Source: Archangium violaceum (GTDB lineage Bacteria > Myxococcota > Myxococcia > Myxococcales > Myxococcaceae). Taken from it: a stretch of 64,000 nucleotides of DNA. How positions within the stretch are numbered: position 1 is the stretch's first letter; every line of letters starts with the position of its first letter. Shown one piece after another: positions 57,056 through 64,000 of the stretch. The DNA is taken from contig NZ_CP069338.1 of the NCBI RefSeq assembly GCF_016859125.1, positions 9,861,501-9,925,500 of the forward strand, in the 5' to 3' direction. The position numbers and the translations under genes were made by a program. The notes below the pieces were generated by a model that did no database searches, was not told the origin of the DNA, and saw only the letters and a program-made list of their open reading frames with translations.

Positions 57056-58861
57056 ATGAACGAGCCGAACGACACACCCCGGAGCGGGTTGATCCTCCTG
57101 TCCCAACCCGAGCAGATCGGCATCTCGCCGAGGGACATGACCGGCGCGCTGCCGGATGCCTACAAGCTCCTACCCCGGCTGGATGTCGAACTGGACATGG
57201 CGGAGATCGCCAGGCAGGCGGTCCACTCTCGTGATTGGGGCAAGGCCCAGCGCACGCTTGAGGAGTTGTTCCGCACGAAGCTCGCGCCGCTCCGGGAGAA
57301 ACACCCCGACTATCGGCTCGTGTACTTCGGTTCCTCGCCCGTCCCACTCGCGCTCTACCTTGGTTTCCTGCTCTACACCTGGCAGCAGGTGGAGGTCATC
57401 CCGCACCACCATGCGCGACGAGCCTGGGGATGGTTCCCCGAGCCCGGAAGAGCCCCTGCCCGCCTCGCGCGGGTACAACTGCCGGATTACAGGGATCAGT
57501 CATCGGGTGTCGCCGTCATCCGGGTCTCGACGTCACACCGCGTCGATCCCCATATGACGCAGCGGGTGGTTTCCAATCCCCTGTTGGAGCTCGACATCGC
57601 GCTGGAGTCGCCCGCCGAAGACGCCTTTACCCGCCAGGAGGAGATGCAGGAGGTCGCCCGCGCGTTCCGGGAGGCCCTGAATGTCATCGGCACCCGGTTC
57701 CCGGGCATCCAGCGCGTCCACCTGTTCGCCTCGGTCCAACCGGGAATGGCGCTCCTGCTCGGCGCGCAGATCAACAAGACGATGCACCCACCCGTGCAGA
57801 CGTACCAGTACGCGCGGCACGTGGAGAACGAGCCGTACCACCTGCGTGCGTTGCTCGTGAACGCCCCGAGCCACCTCGAACCCTTGCCGCTGACCGAGGA
57901 AGAGCAATCCCGGGCCGACGGTGATCGCGGGAACCTGTTGGAAGACCTCGAACAGATGAAGGAGCTTGCCCGGCGGGAGCAGGAGAACCCGGGACGAAGC
58001 TGGATCGCGGGGCTCCTGCCGGGGACCGAGGCACTTCTGGAGTTCTCCGCCCATTGGCTGCACCTGTCAGCCCTGTACGAGACACCGTTGTCCGAGACGA
58101 CGGTGGAGGTGGGGCTACGAGCCGTGGAGGACAGCTTCCGCCTCGATTCTTCCAGCAACGCCTGGCAGATCGACGCGCACTGGCTGGCACGACTCGCGCG
58201 GAGGATTCCGGAAGCGGCGAGGCGGCGCCGCGCCCTGCGCATGCTCGTCTTTCACGAGCTGGCCCATCGTGGGCCTCAGGCACTCACCAGCTGGTCGAGC
58301 AAGGAGATCGGGCGTTTCCCCAAGGTGCTCGAGGAGATCGACTATCACGCGGACGTCTGGGCGATGTTGCACGAGTACGCGCTCACGAAGACGCGGGCTC
58401 CGGATGAGGTCGCCGATCCACGGAAGTTCTTCGTGGACCTGGTCCGGATCGCGACCGAGACCATGTGGGCCTTCGACGACGATGGCCCTCCCCTGCAGGA
58501 GATCCAGACCCGCCGCCTCAACCGGTACCTCATCTGGTACTGGCAGTACCTGCTCCTGGAGCGCGGCGCCGGACGGGGACAGAAGACGACGCTCGAGTCC
58601 ATCCTCGCACGCCTCGCGCAGCGCCCCCTCATCGAGCTGGCGGGCCCCACCGTGATTGCCCACGACGAGCGCGTCTTCTTCGCGCTCGATACCGCGCGGG
58701 TGAACGTTCCCGAGCTCGGCGTCTATCACGAGGGCCGCCTTCATCGGCACGGAACGCGCCCCGACTTCAACATCAACGCGCTCCTCGAGAGAGTACGCGC
58801 CCGCGACGGGAAGGGAATCCTCGAGGTCCTGCGCTCGGCCTTCACCCTGACGCTGCACTGA
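57056..58861 (+). CDS. SAVED-domain protein fused to an HExxH zincin-like domain (CBASS-like effector)
   Basis: A 601-residue soluble protein. Residues 85-255 match SAVED, the cyclic-oligonucleotide sensor domain of CBASS and CRISPR-linked effectors: YFGSSPVPLALYLGFLLY, VIPHHHARRAWGWFPEP, VIRVSTSHRVDP and VHLFASVQPGMALLLGAQIN. The C-terminal half carries LVFHELAHRG (HELAH 400-404) and EEIDYHADVWAML (about 426-438), a zincin-like pair in which E426/E427, H431 or D433 could supply the third ligand. Known SAVED effectors are mostly nucleases, so this looks like a cyclic-nucleotide-activated protease. It is 10 bases upstream of the CD-NTase gene. Confidence 0.83.
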   Translation: MNEPNDTPRSGLILLSQPEQIGISPRDMTGALPDAYKLLPRLDVELDMAEIARQAVHSRDWGKAQRTLEELFRTKLAPLREKHPDYRLVYFGSSPVPLALYLGFLLYTWQQVEVIPHHHARRAWGWFPEPGRAPARLARVQLPDYRDQSSGVAVIRVSTSHRVDPHMTQRVVSNPLLELDIALESPAEDAFTRQEEMQEVARAFREALNVIGTRFPGIQRVHLFASVQPGMALLLGAQINKTMHPPVQTYQYARHVENEPYHLRALLVNAPSHLEPLPLTEEEQSRADGDRGNLLEDLEQMKELARREQENPGRSWIAGLLPGTEALLEFSAHWLHLSALYETPLSETTVEVGLRAVEDSFRLDSSSNAWQIDAHWLARLARRIPEAARRRRALRMLVFHELAHRGPQALTSWSSKEIGRFPKVLEEIDYHADVWAMLHEYALTKTRAPDEVADPRKFFVDLVRIATETMWAFDDDGPPLQEIQTRRLNRYLIWYWQYLLLERGAGRGQKTTLESILARLAQRPLIELAGPTVIAHDERVFFALDTARVNVPELGVYHEGRLHRHGTRPDFNINALLERVRARDGKGILEVLRSAFTLTLH

Positions 58862-58871
58862 AAGAGATCAC

Positions 58872-59783
58872 ATGTCATTCCAGCCGATGTTCCGGCAGTT
58901 CCACGAAATCATTCAGCTGAAACGCCACGGAGAAAGCGCGGAGCTCCTCGAGAAGAGCCAACGCATCTTCAAACGGCTCCGGGACAACCTGCCGGTCTCC
59001 TTCCAACCGTTCTATCAGGGCAGCTACGTCATGGGGACGGGCATCAAGCCTCTCAACGGGCATTACGACCTCGACGTGGGAATCGAACTCGACCTCGACC
59101 CTCGGGCGAACGATCCCGTCAAGGTCAAGGAGTGGGTCTACAAGGCTGTGAGCGAGCACACCGCCAGGGTGGAATGGCGCCGCCCGTGCATCACGGTGTA
59201 CTACCAGGAGGCGCGCGAGGTCATCTATCACGTCGACCTGGCCATCCTGGCGAAGGCTCCGTCCTCCGGCTCGCTGTACCTGGCGCTCGGTAAGCAGAAC
59301 GCGCTCCCGGAGCAGCGCAAGTGGCAGCCCGATGATCGCAAGGGCTTCATGGAAGCCCTCGAGAGAAGATTCACGGGTGAGGACGCGGGACAGTTCTGCC
59401 GGGTCATCCGCTACCTGAAGCGATGGAAGGACGAGCACTTCCCCATAGAGGGGAAAGCGGCACCCACAGGGCTCGCGCTCACCGTCGCCGCGTACCATTG
59501 GTTCCAGCCCGTGAAGACAGGCTGGCATCAGAGTGCCCAGTACGATGATCTCGCGGCGACCACCGCCCTGGTGCGAGCGATGCGCCAACACTTCGGCTCG
59601 CGATTGTCTCTGCGCTTTCCCACCGCGCCCCAGGATGACGTCTTCGCACGGATGAACGATCAGCAGATGAAGGAGTTCCGTGAGCGCCTCGATAAACTCA
59701 GTGGATGGTTGGAGGAGGCAGCGAGGACCCAATCCGCCGCCCCGCTCCAGCGCGCATTCGGCGCACAATTCCCATCGCGCTAG
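58872..59783 (+). CDS. CD-NTase (CBASS cyclic-oligonucleotide synthase)
   Basis: A 303-residue nucleotidyltransferase of the SMODS/cGAS-DncV-like superfamily. The GS motif is YQGSYVMGTG (G50-S51), the metal-binding pair is D66 and D68 in HYDLDVGIEL, and the third acidic residue is D122 in YHVDLAIL. RVIRYLKRWKDEHFP and PTGLALTVAAYHWF belong to the helical OAS1_C-like part. All catalytic residues are intact. It should make a cyclic di- or oligonucleotide on infection, sensed by the SAVED protein encoded just upstream. No E1/E2/JAB or HORMA/Trip13 genes are next to it, so the layout is a minimal, type I-like CBASS. The product cannot be read from sequence. Confidence 0.88.
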   Translation: MSFQPMFRQFHEIIQLKRHGESAELLEKSQRIFKRLRDNLPVSFQPFYQGSYVMGTGIKPLNGHYDLDVGIELDLDPRANDPVKVKEWVYKAVSEHTARVEWRRPCITVYYQEAREVIYHVDLAILAKAPSSGSLYLALGKQNALPEQRKWQPDDRKGFMEALERRFTGEDAGQFCRVIRYLKRWKDEHFPIEGKAAPTGLALTVAAYHWFQPVKTGWHQSAQYDDLAATTALVRAMRQHFGSRLSLRFPTAPQDDVFARMNDQQMKEFRERLDKLSGWLEEAARTQSAAPLQRAFGAQFPSR

Positions 59784-59802
59784 GGACCTCGAGCATCAGC
59801 AC

Positions 59803-60612
59803 ATGGGCCACGAAGAGCTCCCCGAAGTGTCCATCGAGGAACTGCTCCGCCGCGCACGTGCCGGGGATGAGGGCGCGCGCGCGGAGCTCTTCAAGCGGTG
59901 TCGGCCGAGAATCGGCCAGTGGGCCGCACGGGATCTCGCCCATGTGCCACCAGGCCTTGCCCGCCCCTCGGACATCACACAGGACACAGCGGAGCTCGCG
60001 TACCGCCATCTGTCCTCGTTCAACGGGACCACGGAGGCGGAGTGGTTCGCCTGGCTGCATCGCATCTTCCGCAACCAGGCAGCGCAATCCGTCCGGAACG
60101 AGCGGAGGAAGAAACGGAGCGCGCCCAGCACCGTTCCCCTGGACAGCCCCGAGGCGGCTGTGGCTGCCACACGGCAGAAGAGCCCCAGCCAGGTCGCTTC
60201 CGTCCAGGAGGAATGGCGGCTGCTCCTCGCGCACCTCTATCGACTCCCGGACGATCAGCGCGATGCGATCTGGCTCTGTCACCTCAAGGAGCTCCCGGTT
60301 GCCGAGGCCGCTCGACGCCTGGGCCGGACGGAGCCCTCGGTGGCGGGACTTCTGCAGCGGGGATTGAAGGCGCTGCGAGCGCGCATGGCGGAGAGCCTGG
60401 GCGCGGAGACCGGGGAGTCCCCCAGCCTCACGGCCACCGTGAACGACGCGGCGGCCGCCCTTCTGACGTATCTGCGGCGGCGTGATGCGGGGGAGAAGGT
60501 AGAGCCGGCTGCGTTCATCGCCGAGAACCCAGATTGCGCGGACGAGCTTCGCGCCATGCTCCACTGGATCGAACGCCTCCAGGCTCTACGGCCAGCAACC
60601 CCCCAATCGTAA
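59803..60612 (+). CDS. ECF-like RNA polymerase sigma factor with kinase-type tail
   Basis: A 269-residue sigma-70 family protein. Region 2 is TAELAYRHLSSFNGTTEAEW with the -10-binding helix WLHRIFRNQAAQSVRNERRK, and region 4 is LPDDQRDAIWLCHLKELPVA followed by the HTH EAARRLGRTEPSVAGLLQRG. The C-terminal 50 residues (LLTYLRRRDAGEKVEPAAFI, ENPDCADELRAMLHW) match a motif usually found in front of the kinase domain in planctomycete and myxobacterial Ser/Thr kinases. ATG 59803 is 19 bases after the CD-NTase stop. It probably directs transcription of target genes, perhaps this locus. Confidence 0.85.
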   Translation: MGHEELPEVSIEELLRRARAGDEGARAELFKRCRPRIGQWAARDLAHVPPGLARPSDITQDTAELAYRHLSSFNGTTEAEWFAWLHRIFRNQAAQSVRNERRKKRSAPSTVPLDSPEAAVAATRQKSPSQVASVQEEWRLLLAHLYRLPDDQRDAIWLCHLKELPVAEAARRLGRTEPSVAGLLQRGLKALRARMAESLGAETGESPSLTATVNDAAAALLTYLRRRDAGEKVEPAAFIAENPDCADELRAMLHWIERLQALRPATPQS

Positions 60613-60644
60613 CGCGACCCGGAAGACGGGCGTACGAGGTGCCC

Positions 60645-61511
60645 ATGCTGTCACCAGGTTCACGAATCGGAGAGCACGTGCTGGTCCGTCGCGTGGCGAT
60701 CGGTGCCATGAGCGAGGTGTACGAGGGCCGCCATGAGACCCTCGGACATCCGGTCGCGGTGAAGGTCCTGTTCCCCGAGTGGAACGCGCATGAAAAAGTG
60801 GTCGCGCGTTTCCTCAACGAGGCACGTGCGCTCCAGAGCCTGAGGCACGCGCGGATCGTGACGGCCTTCACGTATGGGACCCTTCCCGAGGGACCGCCCT
60901 TCATGATCCTGGAATGGTTGCCAGTGGACCTCCACCAGTTGCTCTCGCGAACGGGAGGTCCTCTTCCGCCGGGAGCCGCGGTGCGCATCAGCGCGCAGCT
61001 GGCCGATGCGCTGACCGCGCTACACGAACGCGGCATCGTCCACCGCGATCTGAAGCCGGCCAACGTGCTGTTGGCCCGGGAGGAGCTGCCATCCCTGGAG
61101 GTCAAGCTGGCGGACCTGGGCCTCGCGAAGGTCCCCCCCGGCGGGGCGGAGGATCACCCGGATGGAGGCGCCGGACCGGGCCCCGCTCCCGTCTCGACGG
61201 GGAGCAGCGCGATGCTCGGGACGTGGGACTACATGGCCCCGGAACAATGGATCGAATCCAGGCGCGTCGACCCGAAGGCCGACGTCTATGCACTGGGAGT
61301 GCTCCTGTTCCAGCTGGTGACCGGCCGCCTGCCCTTCATCGCCGAGCAGCAGAAGGATCTGATGTACCTCCATCTCATGGAGCCACCGGCGCTCGAGTTG
61401 CTCGAGGGCCAGGTGCCAGTAACCCTCCGTGACCTCGTCGCCGGAATGCTGGGCAAGAAGCCCGCCCAACGCCCCACGATGCGCGAGGTGATGGAGCGGC
61501 TCGTCGTCTGA
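60645..61511 (+). CDS. Soluble Ser/Thr protein kinase
   Basis: A 288-residue Hanks-type kinase consisting almost only of the catalytic domain. The glycine loop is IGAMSEVYEG, the ATP-binding Lys is K40 (VAVKVLF), the catalytic loop is HRDLKPANVLL, DFG reads DLG (LADLGLAKV) and the APE motif is MAPEQW. DLG is tolerated in some active kinases. No membrane helix is present. GAGG before ATG 60645 sets the start. It follows the sigma factor by 32 bases, and the sigma carries a motif normally found N-terminal to such kinases, so the two probably work as a pair. Confidence 0.87.
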   Translation: MLSPGSRIGEHVLVRRVAIGAMSEVYEGRHETLGHPVAVKVLFPEWNAHEKVVARFLNEARALQSLRHARIVTAFTYGTLPEGPPFMILEWLPVDLHQLLSRTGGPLPPGAAVRISAQLADALTALHERGIVHRDLKPANVLLAREELPSLEVKLADLGLAKVPPGGAEDHPDGGAGPGPAPVSTGSSAMLGTWDYMAPEQWIESRRVDPKADVYALGVLLFQLVTGRLPFIAEQQKDLMYLHLMEPPALELLEGQVPVTLRDLVAGMLGKKPAQRPTMREVMERLVV

Positions 61512-61541
61512 CGTTTCCATATCGAACGAAGGGGGAGAGAG

Positions 61542-61769
61542 ATGTCGCTGGTCGATTTGAATGGTTGGTGGAGGCGTTCTCGCCGGACCTGGGAGGGCCT
61601 GCGCCCACCTTCGCTCGGGATCTCCGAACTCTGGAGGGATCTCACCTGGCATCGGGCGCTCTACGTCGAGGACGGATTGCCCCTGCGCGATCAGCTCGCG
61701 TTCCTCGGGCTGCGTATCGTGCAGCGCGTCTCCTACAATCTCGGTTGGCACTTCGGAGGCCGGCGATGA
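61542..61769 (+). CDS. Trp-rich 75-residue protein upstream of radical SAM genes
   Basis: A 75-residue protein of no known family containing six Trp (positions 9, 10, 17, 31, 36 and 69) and many Arg. The C-terminal end is YNLGWHFGGRR. GGGGGAG lies a few bases before ATG 61542, and the TGA overlaps the ATG of the first radical SAM gene (ATGA). Small genes just before radical SAM/SPASM genes are often RiPP precursors, but this one lacks an obvious leader/core boundary or GG site; a scaffold or recognition protein is the alternative. Confidence 0.65.
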   Translation: MSLVDLNGWWRRSRRTWEGLRPPSLGISELWRDLTWHRALYVEDGLPLRDQLAFLGLRIVQRVSYNLGWHFGGRR

Positions 61770-62830
61770 GCACACTGCCTCCCGAGTCCCACGCCCTGGT
61801 CCTCGCCCAGCGCAACTTCGATGCCCTGCCCGAGGCCGAGCGTGTTCATTGGAGCAGCCGTTTCCAGAAGGTGCGGCGAGCACCGGAGCTCCCCTGGCCC
61901 GAGCGCGTCATCATCGAGCTCGCCAACACGTGCAACCTCGACTGCCCCATGTGCAGGGTTGGTGCCAACGGCGTGAATCTGGCGCGCGTCATGCCTCTCG
62001 GCTCCTTCAAGGATCTGGCCTCTCAGCTCCTTCCGCATGTCCGGGAGGTCCGGCTCAACGGACTGGGGGAGAGTACGCTCATTCCGGACTTCGGCGCGTA
62101 CCTCGACGTGCTCCGGGAGCATCCCGTCCAGGTGGAGCTCATCACCAACGGAACAGGAGCCGTGCCGCTCTACACACGAATGGTGGATGAGGGCGCCACC
62201 CTGCTCTTCTCCTGGGATGCCGCTCAGCCCGCGCTCTTCGAGCGGTTGCGGCGTCCGGCGCGCTGGGACGTGCTGGTGGGAACCCTCCGGGCCGTGGCGG
62301 AACATGCCCGGCGACAGCACCGCGAGCAGCAGCTCTTCCTGCTCTTCACCCTCCAGGGGGCCAACCGCGCCGAGCTCCCCGCCCTCGTGGACCGGGCCGC
62401 GGAGTGGGGCATCCCCCATCTCCTCGTCAACGTGGTGAAGCAGCGCAGCGATGCATGGATCCAGCCGTGCATGGAGGAACTCCTCGCCGTCTTCGGGGAG
62501 GCGGAGAACCGGGCCCAGCGCTCGGGCATCCGGCTCTTTCTCCCAGACACCCTCGCGGGGCACCACGTGTCACTGGCGTCCGCCTCTCGTACGGCGGGCT
62601 CGGGCTGCGATCGTCCCTGGAAGGAGGTCGTCATCCGTTGGGACCTCGATGTGCAGGTCTGCAACATGTTCAACCCGTACACGTATGGAAACCTGTCGCT
62701 GAGACCCTTCGAGCACGTCTGGCGAGGAGCCTTCGCACAGCTCTTCCGGGAGAACCTCAATACACCCCGGTGCCATCCCTACTGCCGGGGCTGCTACTTC
62801 CTGAAGGACGTCCATGTCCGAAAGGGCTGA
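61766..62830 (+). CDS. Radical SAM/SPASM-like protein
   Basis: A 354-residue radical SAM enzyme. The cluster motif is CNLDCPMC (C-x3-C-x2-C), the SAM-contact GE-type motif is LNGLGESTL, and late Cys residues (SGCDRPWKEVVIR, VQVCNMFNP, RCHPYCRGCYF) form a SPASM-like auxiliary Fe-S region. ATG 61766 overlaps the stop of the Trp-rich gene, and the 3' end overlaps the next gene by 17 bases. It probably modifies a peptide or a sugar nucleotide intermediate; the target is not known. Confidence 0.85.
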   Translation: MSTLPPESHALVLAQRNFDALPEAERVHWSSRFQKVRRAPELPWPERVIIELANTCNLDCPMCRVGANGVNLARVMPLGSFKDLASQLLPHVREVRLNGLGESTLIPDFGAYLDVLREHPVQVELITNGTGAVPLYTRMVDEGATLLFSWDAAQPALFERLRRPARWDVLVGTLRAVAEHARRQHREQQLFLLFTLQGANRAELPALVDRAAEWGIPHLLVNVVKQRSDAWIQPCMEELLAVFGEAENRAQRSGIRLFLPDTLAGHHVSLASASRTAGSGCDRPWKEVVIRWDLDVQVCNMFNPYTYGNLSLRPFEHVWRGAFAQLFRENLNTPRCHPYCRGCYFLKDVHVRKG

Positions 62831-63851
62831 GCCTCGTTCGAATCGATCACACGGAATGCAACCCGCTCCGCCCCGCACCCTCTTCATAGAGGTGACGACC
62901 GAGTGCAACCTCCGCTGTCGGCAGTGCCACATGTGGCATTCCCAGGAACCGCCCACGGCCCTGAGCACGGAGGAGAAGACGGCGCTGTTGCACCCCTTCG
63001 CCACCTGGTCTCCCGGCGCCACCGTGGTGCTCACGGGTGGCGAGCCTCTGCACAAGAAGGATGAATTCTTCTCACTCACGCGCACCTGCCGGCGGATGTC
63101 CCTGCCGGTGGCCGCGAACACCAACGCCACCCTCCTGGATGAGGACGCCGTGGATCGGCTGCTCCTCGAGGGACCTCAGTACCTGCTCGTGTCGCTCGAT
63201 TCCCATCGACCGGCGCTGCACGATTGGATACGCGGGGCTCCGGGGACCCACGACCGGGCGGTCTCGGTGATCCGTCGGCTGCTCGCCCGACGGAGAGAGA
63301 CCTTTCCTGGCTCGGACCTGCGACTCCTCACCAACACCATCATCTTCGATGGGAACGTTGGCGAGCTCGACGCGTATGTGGAATTCGCGCGGGAACTCGG
63401 TGTGGACGGCATGACATTCCAGATGCTCTCCCGCACGTTCATGAGGGCATCCCGCCGGGACACCTTCTTCGAGCGGCATTTTCCAAGGGATGTCACGCGA
63501 GTGGACGCTGCCATCGATCGGCTCCTGGAACTGAAGAACGCAGGAGCCCCTGTCGCCACGACCGAGAATGATTTGCGGTGGATGAAGCTCTACGCCCGGG
63601 ATCCGGACTTCATCGGCGAACAGGTGTGCGGCAGCGCCGAGCGCAACATGATGGTGGACCAGCATGGAAACGTGCAGCTCTGCTTCTTCATGCGCGCTCT
63701 CCTGGACGGACGCGTCATCGGCAACGTCCGCCAGTCAGGTCTGCGAGAGCTGTGGGAGTCGGACCTCGCGATCCAGGCCCGTGACGTGATGGCCGGGTGC
63801 CGGAGGAACTGCGGAATGCTGAATTGTCATCGCAAGCAGGAGGCTCCATGA
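62814..63851 (+). CDS. Radical SAM/SPASM-like protein
   Basis: A 345-residue radical SAM enzyme. The cluster motif is CNLRCRQC and the SAM-binding segment LTGGEPLHKKDEFF. The C-terminus has the SPASM pattern: VCGSAERNMMVDQHGNVQLC, then GRVIGNVRQSGLRELWE and CRRNCGMLNC. It is a distinct relative of the upstream radical SAM enzyme, not a recent duplicate. ATG 62814 lies within the end of the previous gene; ATG 62856 is an alternative. Its stop overlaps the ATG of the glycosyltransferase gene. Confidence 0.85.
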   Translation: MSERAEPRSNRSHGMQPAPPRTLFIEVTTECNLRCRQCHMWHSQEPPTALSTEEKTALLHPFATWSPGATVVLTGGEPLHKKDEFFSLTRTCRRMSLPVAANTNATLLDEDAVDRLLLEGPQYLLVSLDSHRPALHDWIRGAPGTHDRAVSVIRRLLARRRETFPGSDLRLLTNTIIFDGNVGELDAYVEFARELGVDGMTFQMLSRTFMRASRRDTFFERHFPRDVTRVDAAIDRLLELKNAGAPVATTENDLRWMKLYARDPDFIGEQVCGSAERNMMVDQHGNVQLCFFMRALLDGRVIGNVRQSGLRELWESDLAIQARDVMAGCRRNCGMLNCHRKQEAP

Positions 63852-64000
63852 GCCAGACACAAAGTCACACGCTGCCCCTCTCCGTGGTCGTCCCCTGCTT
63901 CGGCCGTCTGGAACTCACACGGCGGATGTTGTCCTCACTGGAGGCCTCGCCGGATCGGTTTCAGGTGATTCTGGTCGACGACGCCTCTCCCGAGCCCACC
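63848..64000 (+). CDS. GT2-family glycosyltransferase (cut by window edge)
   Basis: Only the first 51 residues are visible. LPLSVVVPCFGRLELTRRML and FQVILVDDASPEPT match the N-terminal nucleotide-sugar-binding fold and the first Asp motif of GT-A family 2 enzymes. ATG 63848 overlaps the stop of the radical SAM gene (ATGA). The cluster may build a glycosylated product, or a surface polysaccharide with unusual modifications. Confidence 0.8.
   Translation, partial: MSQTQSHTLPLSVVVPCFGRLELTRRMLSSLEASPDRFQVILVDDASPEPT

Noticed and set aside
60534-60644. N-terminal extension of the second kinase from the upstream start of its open frame
   Set aside because: It overlaps the sigma factor 3' end and has no coding character; ATG 60645 has a ribosome-binding site and begins the kinase domain correctly.

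Overview
The window is high-GC chromosomal DNA from a myxobacterium, probably of the Cystobacterineae (Archangium/Cystobacter-like). This is inferred from the very GC-rich third positions, the many Hanks-type kinases, an AgmX/PglI-type protein, large multidomain signalling proteins and a lipoprotein toxin/immunity-like pair. No taxonomic marker is diagnostic on its own. Coding density is high, ATGA/GTGA stop-start overlaps are common, and one tRNA (Arg-ACG) is present.

Bases 1-25000 are mostly housekeeping. They hold a response regulator with a pseudokinase and a zinc-ribbon protein; a HAD 5'-nucleotidase; rpsA with a structured leader; two acyl-CoA dehydrogenases around an AgmX-like protein; enoyl-CoA hydratase with 3-hydroxybutyryl-CoA dehydrogenase; mrp with two small genes; sppA with a zinc-ribbon protein and a lipoprotein; a fatty acid desaturase; an ABC exporter; and a GuaB1-type enzyme. 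Inserted at 18853-20592 is a lipoprotein/nuclease-like toxin gene carrying an apparent frameshift, overlapped by a type VI immunity family (DUF3396) gene.

Bases 25000-43100 are accessory. A P450, an MFS exporter and an adenylation-thiolation-GNAT synthetase resembling insect Ebony form a small biosynthetic cluster behind a clear sigma70-like promoter with a palindrome at the predicted start site. Next come AraC/SDR/CMD and LysR/nth units, tRNA-Arg with a decayed aldo-keto reductase beside its 3' end, and a CreD-like protein, a CreC/CreB-like two-component system, an outer-membrane lipoprotein with a Pro-Glu linker, and a class A beta-lactamase.

Bases 43148-64000 are the most unusual part. 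Three overlapping minus-strand genes encode ClpA/ClpB-like double AAA+ proteins. All three lack the canonical GYVGY pore loop in D2, and two carry long C-terminal regions that look like degenerate class I peptide-chain release factors. Divergent from them runs a plus-strand series with short gaps: an M48 peptidase with a TerB-like tail, a kinase-STAND-TPR receptor-like protein, a SAVED-domain protein fused to an HExxH zincin-like domain, a CD-NTase with intact GS and three Asp residues, a sigma factor, a second kinase, a 75-residue Trp-rich protein, two radical SAM/SPASM proteins and a GT2 glycosyltransferase cut by the window edge. The SAVED/CD-NTase pair is a CBASS-like module with a predicted protease rather than nuclease effector. 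The adjoining unfoldase-like, peptidase, kinase and sigma genes suggest a larger regulated conflict system. That larger grouping is inference from gene order.
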